From Macrolepiota albuminosa (taxonomy: Eukaryota > Basidiomycota > Agaricomycetes > Agaricales > Agaricaceae), in assembly GCA_027475525.1 (NCBI GenBank), contig JAMWFC010000049.1:5750947-5814946 (forward strand): a stretch of 64,000 bases of DNA, in the 5' to 3' direction. The position numbers were made by a program, and so were the translations under genes. Shown in pieces: positions 57,542-64,000 of the stretch; the stretch's first letter is position 1, and each line of letters begins with the position of its first letter. The notes beneath the pieces are model-generated. The model saw nothing but the letters and a program-made list of their open reading frames with translations. It searched no databases and was not told the origin of the DNA.

Positions 57542-58003
57542 CTAGTTTACAGATCTCCTGGGCTCATCCTCCCCAATGGTTGCCATCCAGCCCTGCCACT
57601 CATCATTGTCAATGTTGGAGACAGTGCCCTCAATTTGGTCTGTGACCAGCCCAGCAAAATCAGTTGTGGAGCTGGAGCCAACATTTAGCATTTGGAGTTT
57701 TCTGAGATCTCCTTCCTCAACCAGGTATATCTTTCCTTTTGGTCCGGTGAGCTGTGTGTACACCTTTGCCCCATTCTTCACATTTGTCATGTTACTGGCA
57801 CCCTTTCCTTTTGCAGACTGAGACACAGTGTTGCCCCCAGCTTGTGCCACAATGCTGCAGGCTGCATCAAAACCCTGCTTCTCTATTGCGCTGCTCTGAT
57901 GTGCACAGAACAGGCCTTGTGCCTCCCACATGGCTGTCCATATGTGGCACATATCATGCAACACTTTGTTGGAGCTAATGGACGCGAGGTACCACTGTAG
58001 CGG
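57542..58003 (-). mobile_element. Copia-like polyprotein fragment, minus strand
   Basis: The minus-strand frame reads MLHDMCHIWTAMWEAQGLFC, AKVYTQLTGPKGKIYLVEEG, DLRKLQMLNVGSSSTTDFAG and SNIDNDEWQGWMATIGEDEP. I take it to be part of a fungal Copia gag-pol between the nucleocapsid and protease, downstream of the gag at 58.5-59.2 kb. The match is from memory and moderate. Confidence 0.45.
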
Positions 58004-58460
58004 TTTGGGTTCCCGCTATGGAAAATGACTGGCAGTACCAGAGCCTTGTCCACTCTGTGTAACAACGGGTCACAGTATAGTAACAATGTTTGTTCTAATG
58101 GGACAGGTAGTCCAACTGGTTCGTCGAGTGCAATTCCGACGTGTTCCATTTTAGGCAAAACAATACAACCACGAACATCACATTGTGACTCATGTGATAT
58201 GTAAAAGGGACAATCGTGGACACTGCTTTGTTGAAAGACAGCTTTGTCCAACAGACAATTATATATACGACACACAGTACAGTCAACCCTCAGTTCCGTT
58301 TACGCGTTCTGAGGATAAGTCTCCACAGACACACAATACATTACAAGTAACTAACGAAATACCTAGATTATACTTACGCGTGTATCTAGGTATATAAATA
58401 CAGTTCCGTTTACGCGTTCTGAGGATTATACTTACGCGTGTATCTAGTCTGATTTCCAAC
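58004..58460. repeat. Repeat-rich insert, probably an LTR remnant
   Basis: It interrupts the Copia reading. It contains two copies of CAGTTCCGTTTACGCGTTCT (58284 and 58400) and two of TATACTTACGCGTGTATCTA (58368 and 58427). Related motifs occur inverted in the LTR at 59.27-59.82 kb. Borders are uncertain. Confidence 0.45.
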
Positions 58461-58469
58461 ACACTTTGC

Positions 58470-59234
58470 TCCAGCATAGTGTGTGTCCCAGAAGCCAGAG
58501 CTTTTGTGACCTCCAATGGCCTTTTGTCATTGCTGCGAGTGCAGTATCAGTTGCTGTGCAAGAATGTGAGGCTTTCAGAACTGTCAGGTTCTGCATGGTC
58601 TCCATAAGCTTTCAGATGTTCTCTGATGTGTTATGGTGTGGCTGTTGTGGCATCAGCCAGTCCTCTGGAGACCTGGGCTTGAATAGGCTCATATTGCGGA
58701 CTACTCAGGCTGTTCAGGAGTATAACACACTTGATGACATCAAGTGCCTTTATAGTGAATATATGTTGTACAGTATCGCAGATTCTTGTCACCATTATAG
58801 TCAGCAGCTCACTGGGGGAACACTGGATTTTCAGGACTTCCTAGATAAGTGAGACCATGCAGACTGGTCCTTCACTTTCTGCCCTTATTTTGACTTTGTC
58901 AAATAGGTCTGCAATGGTTTCAGCCTCATCCAGGCCTTCATATTCAGACTTGTCTAGTGCCATGAAGACAACCGCCCATGTCAGATCATCATTGGCAACC
59001 CAGTTCTGGTAAGCAGCCGGTTCAGTGCTGATGGGTGATGAGGGGAGGAAAAACATAGAACTGCAGTCCCAGGAGCGATAAGTGAATTTGAAGAGCTTTC
59101 AACCACTTCTCAAAGTTTGCAGTGGTTGAGTTCCTGGCAAATCTGTCTTGTTTCCACTCCGCACTACAGACAGATATAGCGTGTATAGATGGAGCATAGT
59201 TGTCAGTAACAGGCATTTTAGAGTTGGTAGTCAT
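58470..59234 (-). pseudogene. gag: Ty1/Copia gag remnant
   Basis: The minus-strand start MTTNSKMPVTDNYAPSIHAI is 37 bp inside the adjoining LTR. It continues TTANFEKWLKALQIHLSLLG, then in another frame TEPAAYQNWVANDDLTWAVV, ETIADLFDKVKIRAESEGPV and, further on, SLSSPQYEPIQAQVSRGLAD. This is the layout of the gag of fungal Copia elements. Frame slips near 59040 and stops near 58840 inactivate it. Confidence 0.6.
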
Positions 59235-59270
59235 AGATGGGGTGTGGGATGTGTAGGCAGTGAGTTATAT

Positions 59271-59817
59271 TGTTATTCCCGGGAGATGACAATAAAGGTG
59301 TTTCCAATTATGGAATAACAATGTCCTCCTCGACAAGAGGTGGATAGGAGAGATAACCCCAGATAGGAGATCCGAGACGATCGGCATCAACAAGACAAAA
59401 AAAGAGTTCCAAGCAAGCAATGGTACTATAACGAGTGCCTGCTCAAAATAGGCCCATAACCTGTTGGAACTAGCACTTATAGCAGCAAGATCGACGGTGT
59501 GACAGACACCTATGAATAGACACGTAAGTCTTAATCCTCAGAACATGTAACGTAACTATATTATCTGTACCTATGAATAGACACGTAAGTCTTAAACTAG
59601 GTACAGTATGTCAGTAAGATGTTGTAGTATAGAAAATAATTGTCGTACCCTCAGAACGTGTAACGTAACTGAGGGTACTCTGCGCGGGGGAGGGCTGGTA
59701 TATAAGTGAGTGAAGACAATGTAAGGCCAGTGGCCCGGTCAGGAACATCGTGCTTTGACATCGGTTCGTGGCATCCCATGCCATAACCTCGTCACATAAT
59801 CACATCTAATCCTAACA
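59271..59817 (-). repeat. Copia LTR (547 bp), 5' LTR of the minus-strand remnant
   Basis: Bounded by TGTTA and TAACA inverted ends, directly upstream of the gag remnant. It contains duplicated blocks (ACCTATGAATAGACACGTAA at 59508 and 59572; CTCAGAAC.TGTAACGTAACT near 59540 and 59651). Confidence 0.65.
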
Positions 59818-60677
59818 AAAACACAGCATGATGATGGTTTGGAACAAAGAGCGTCACGATTGCTATAACCTTTGTTTGAGCATCGTGCTAGTTTCTCTTA
59901 CCTCTAGCTTCAAAACCGGGTCACAAAGATATCTCTCTTATCCTTTTGTGTTGCCTTGCCTATTCCTGGTGCACTCATTATTGGGACCGTTCCACGTACT
60001 TCTACTGCTTTGAGGATTCTCTGAGATACTTGAACACCTTGTCGCATCTCAGTATTGCTAATCCTTGCATCATATGTCTATAATGATATGTTCGTGGTGA
60101 ATGAAATGTGGGCAGTTGTATAATCTCTGAGTTGTGACATCCTTCTGTGCACTCTTTCGCATTAAAGTCCTTGTCTGCCCATGATCCATGGCTCGGTGTA
60201 AGTGGACGCCTTGTAAATACGTCCGTCTTCACTGGAGAATATCGAGAGATCACACGAGAACAGAATGGTAGGATTCCAGAAAACGGTACCGAAAACATGG
60301 TCTACCCTATACTTCTCAATAAAGTTCGGGAATAAGGTTTGAAACCTCATCTCGATCTCGATCTCGATCCCCCCTTCCCCTATACATTTAGATCGAAAGG
60401 TAGGATGTAAGCTTCATGCTTACACTCGGGAGAAGAAAACTGGAGACCTTTGATAAGACTATCTCATTAATTCGCTGCAGATGTAGAATACAGCGGACTG
60501 ACTCGTGATAGAGCATTGCGTGAGATGTAGAAACCTCCTAGTATCAAAAGCTAAGCAGGTGATCCCCGGAGTGGGGGGTCGTGACAGAGGTTATAGACTC
60601 AGCCCAACTGGAGCTCCGAGATGCTGTCTACTAAGACTAAAAATTACAACGAGTCACTGGTAAGTCCTGTACAGCCC
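59818..60677. other. Intergenic; nothing recognised apart from a short hexamer repeat
   Basis: Only short frames. A run of about three CTCGAT units lies near 60350-60368. Confidence 0.5.
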
Positions 60678-62606
60678 CTATCGTGTCGAAGTCGCCCGCT
60701 TAGGCACAGGCACTCCAGACAACGCCCGTGTTTCTCCCTGTACAGCTTGGGCACAATATGAACGACCATGCGATGCCGTAGCTCCGACGGACAAGCGCCT
60801 CGGCGGGGCAAAGCTAGGGGCAATGTCCTCAACCACCTTGTGTGCCTGAGTAAAGAAGAGCTTGACATTGCGTTCGCAGACGTTTTCAATATAGTAGGAG
60901 TTTCCTGCGGATCATAGGAACAAGCAATAATGGCGGAATGGCAGATCGAAGCATACCACGAGGAACCATGAACATAGCTCCTGTCGCAAGCATATGGCTG
61001 GAATTGTGAATTCTCAGATTGACGGCTCCCTCGATAATATAAAAAATCTGTACCACAGGATTGAGTTGACTCAAAAAATCATGAGAATAACGTACAAAAG
61101 TATTATCTTTTGTCTGTTTTGCTGGCTTTTTCTTTCTCGGGGGAATCTCGAGGATACCAGCAGCGATGAAGTCTGCGTCACAAAATGCTTTCATAAATTT
61201 ACAATCATGATGATCGATCATCTTGTTCGGGACATTCTTCGCCATGTATGCAATACCTGAAGGGAATCACTACTACGAGATCAACCAATAAATCTGTATG
61301 CAACTTACGTCGCTCTACTTCTTTTCTTGTATCATAATCAAGAAGAATAGCAAAATCCTCTGTTTTGTCGTCCCAGCCGTTCTCAGGGTTGTACACAGGT
61401 ATAACCTTGTAATGGAGATCGTCATCCGTCTTGCTTCTGGCACGAGTCGAACGCTTTCGCTTTCCAAGAGGCTCGGGCGTTTCCTTCGGTATTCGAATGA
61501 TCTCCTTGATAGGAGGGACAAGAACAGGACCATTATCAGTCCCCTGCGGGCGTCCATATACCACTTTCTCGCCTCGCCACCACTCCAGAGGTTTGTAATG
61601 TTCTCTCGCACTCTTGCGAACCCCCTCTCGATAAACTAAAAGAAAGGTTAGAAGACGTAACGAAGTAACAGGTAAACATCTACTTCGGTTCTCCTTCTTT
61701 AACCGTCCATTCCTTTGACGAGTCGCCTTCGGTGGATCTTCTGCAACTTTAATTTTCTTTGCGCGTCCAGGTAAGGGTTCCGTTTCGTCTGCGGGAGGTG
61801 GTTCTTCGTCGGAATATGTTTGTCGAACATCCTCCAAACTCTGTGCGATCTCTATCTCAATTTCGGACTCACGCTCCTCAAGGACATCCGACAACACTGC
61901 ACGCCCTTTACCCTTATCGCGTTTGGAAGGCGGTGGCGTTTGCTCTTGATCTTCCTCAGGCTGATCCTGTTGCTCATCATCTTCGTCCATCTCTCTAAAG
62001 CTCGCGCCCTGAGGTGCGTCCTGCTCACCCGAACTATCAGGCTGGTCATCATAGTCACCACCATACCCATAGTCTGGTGCATTGTCATTATCATCTGAAT
62101 AATCCTCGGGTGCAACATAGGAAGTAGCAAGCCGCGAAGAACGAGGGCCTGTTGATTTACGCGAAGATCGTGGTGAAGGAATGTGGTCGAAGCTGATATC
62201 TGAAGTCCGCGCTACAGTACGTAAGGAAGACCCGGTTCCGTCAGCTATGGGCGTTATTGGTTGCCTTGGACCTGAAACTGAGTCCGTTATGAATGTTTGA
62301 AGTTCGAATGCGACGCGTACTGTCAATGTCCATCGACATTTCGCCGTACTCATCAAACTCTTCCACAGGATTAGGTATTGACTGCTTCCTCTTCTTCGAG
62401 ACCATCAATTGGGGTGGTGTACACTTGTCCGCCTGTTCAATGAGCTCATCGAATGGCTCAAGGCCGTCCGACTTGCGCTCAACATGACGGATAGCAATGC
62501 CAGTCTTTTTCCCGACTTCTGGAATGTCACCTCGGTACGGAATATGGGCTTTCTGAAGCCCACGGCGGGCGGCACTAGTGCTGCTCTTGCGTGCAGAGGT
62601 GGACAT
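60678..62606 (-). CDS. MIF2: CENP-C/Mif2 inner-kinetochore protein, six exons, 559 residues
   Basis: Exons 62606-62321, 62271-61684, 61635-61309, 61256-61096, 61047-60957 and 60904-60678 join with consistent phases to 1680 nt. The N-terminus reads MSTSARKSSTSAARRG then AHIPYRGDIPEVGKKTGIAI, the Mif2 N-terminal block that contacts other kinetochore proteins. An acidic, low-complexity middle follows. The CENP-C motif reads GVRKSAREHYKPLEWWRGEK, which binds the CENP-A nucleosome. The C-terminal cupin dimerisation domain reads FCDADFIAAGILEIPP, KDNTFIFYIIEGAVNLRI, MLATGAMFMVPRGNSYYIEN and VKLFFTQAHKV. The start was chosen at MSTSARK because the family begins near there, though an upstream in-frame ATG exists. 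This gene is fully intact. Confidence 0.9.
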
Positions 62607-62947
62607 TTGTGGCAGGGGAGATCGTGGGAATTCAACGCACGTCCCAGGACGCGACGTAAATGCGGGTTCCGGAGGTAAGGAGCATTTTCGGAGGCCTCTG
62701 CGCAGACGAGCAGGTATATCAATCACAGCACAAAGGGTGAGATAATTGGCAATCAAAACACTGTTTTACGGCTACTTAGCGTTATCACGTGGGAGTCTCA
62801 CCTCGACGACCACTCTCTAGGTAAGTGGTAAGTCTGAAGGGAGTATCAACGAAGATGACCCGAGCGTCAGGTCAGGCAGCGTATATATTCATCTTGTATG
62901 TAGTGTTATTCGGCATCTATTCGTTGCATCGGTAAACCTCAATCTGA
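62607..62947. other. Divergent intergenic region
   Basis: A short space between the CENP-C start (minus) and the plus-strand frame at 62948. It likely holds the CENP-C promoter; no clear element is seen. Confidence 0.4.
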
Positions 62948-63765
62948 ATGAGTATCCATGCCCCGCAGCCTACTGAATCGTCTGGGTCCATGTTGGACAC
63001 CCAGAGCAACAGTCAACCTACCCCAAGAGATGAGTCCAGAGGAGAGGGCAGTCAACTTCGACCTAGAGAGGTCATCAGCGAGCACCCCTTCACCGAAGAG
63101 TCACTTGACGCTGAGCGATCCATCATTGAGCGCCTCGAAGGACACCTTGAAGCCTTCCAAAGAGGAAACAAATCACAGTCACTGTTATCGTCAACACTGC
63201 CAATGAGTCAGGGGTGTCACCGGAAGCCAGACAAGACACCATCAATAGTTACCTCGCCATCGTTGACGACGTTGAAAAGAAAGCGAAGCTCCAGCACCGG
63301 CGTGCAAGACAACATGAAATCCAAAACGCTAGAGGAGGCACCGAGACTAGGAGTGGAAAAGAAGCAACGGTCAACGAAGTGGGATCCTCGGACCCGTCTG
63401 GACGACAAAATGAGGATGCATCAGGGTCCTCGGGTCAAGGGGTTGCACTGCAGAGACCGTCCTCCTCGCCCCAATCCTTTGATCAACTTGCCAATGGACG
63501 CATTGCCTCCGTCAAACATGATGATCCGAGGGAACCACAGGAGACATCACCAGCGATTGTGACGACAGACCCAGTGATTCCGAGTCTTCTGGTGAGGATG
63601 ATGAGCCCAATCATAAGCGACGGAAGTTTGACGAGAGCAAACTACCCTGGTTCGCACAAGAAAGACTGGCTCGAGAGCATGAGCATCTGTGCCTGTGTTT
63701 ATGGTTTCTTCTGTGCTCGCATTTGTACTGGTTTGGTGCGCTTGTGGGGTCAAAGCCAAGCTTGA
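62948..63765 (+). pseudogene. Fragment of a probable mobile-element ORF
   Basis: Successive plus-strand frames read EHPFTEESLDAERSIIERLE, SGVSPEARQDTINSYLAIVD with DVEKKAKLQHRRARQHEIQN, and then EDDEPNHKRRKFDESKLPWF with AQERLAREHE. The KRRKFDESKLPW type of motif precedes the reverse transcriptase in a multi-copy basidiomycete retroelement group as far as I remember. The reading shifts frame near 63180 and is cut near 63690, where it continues into unrelated sequence. I cannot name the family with certainty. Confidence 0.38.
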
Positions 63766-64000
63766 CCTGAAGGGAGAGGATGTGTCGATAACGCTCTTAG
63801 ACTTTGTTGAGCTCGTGCTCCATCTCTGCTCGTGTTCATGTTCGTGCTTCAACTCCCCCTGCATGACCACCGTATACTCATCCCTTCCCTGTTCTGCCGT
63901 CAAAGGGAAACTCTAGAGAAAAAGTAAAACTCAACGACAATTATTCACAACGTCAGATCCCTACCTGAAAATACCTCCTCTCCATGTCCTCATAACCTTG

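Noticed and set aside
60545..60600. AAGCTAAGCAGG...GGGGGGTCGTGAC resembling part of a 5S rRNA gene
   Set aside because: Only a short box-like match; the rest of the 5S sequence and its length are absent.

Overview
The window looks like a basidiomycete (Agaricomycete-type) nuclear genome. Protein-coding genes have many short introns (about 45-55 nt, GT...AG). The recognisable families are eukaryotic housekeeping genes, and the repeats are LTR retrotransposons. No species is claimed.

Left arm (1-18.6 kb): a 5'-truncated URB1-like ribosome-biogenesis gene; broken fragments of PUF6 (split over both strands), a DED1-type DEAD-box helicase and an EST1/SMG6-like PIN protein; an apparently intact POLD2 (DNA polymerase delta small subunit, 6 exons, 498 codons); SNF8/VPS22 (ESCRT-II) with an in-frame internal deletion; a low-complexity hypothetical gene; a bestrophin-like channel gene; and the 3' half of a coiled-coil gene of unknown function.

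Centre (18.6-54.5 kb): a three-deep nest of Ty3/Gypsy retrotransposons. Element A (minus strand, 18647-54514) interrupts the coding sequence of the coiled-coil gene. Element B (plus strand, 30054-54426) sits inside the 5' LTR of A. Element C (plus strand, 36823-47978) sits inside the pol gene of B. All boundaries can be placed to the base, with 4-bp target duplications (ACGG, GCGC, ACGA). LTR pairs differ at 17 of 941 positions (A), 3 of 1070 (B) and none that I can find of 953 (C), matching the nesting order. A and C are one family, B a related one. C has uninterrupted gag and pol; A and B are inactivated.

The most unusual content is what these elements carry. Between pol and the 3' LTR each has an intron-containing gene on the strand opposite to gag-pol, encoding a protein with a six-cysteine motif (CX2CX8CX8CX2CX6C) like a divergent fungal Zn2Cys6 DNA-binding domain. 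B has a second antisense gene. The A/C elements are also saturated, on both strands and in coding and non-coding DNA, with the short word CGSYA (complement TRSCG); B is enriched mainly in CGCTA/TAGCG. A self-binding regulator or anti-silencing factor with motifs spread over its own element, comparable in logic to plant VANDAL/VANC elements, is a testable idea.

Right arm (54.5-64 kb): the 5' half of the interrupted coiled-coil gene, degenerate Ty1/Copia pieces in both orientations with one LTR, an intact six-exon CENP-C/Mif2 kinetochore gene, and a fragment of another probable mobile-element ORF.
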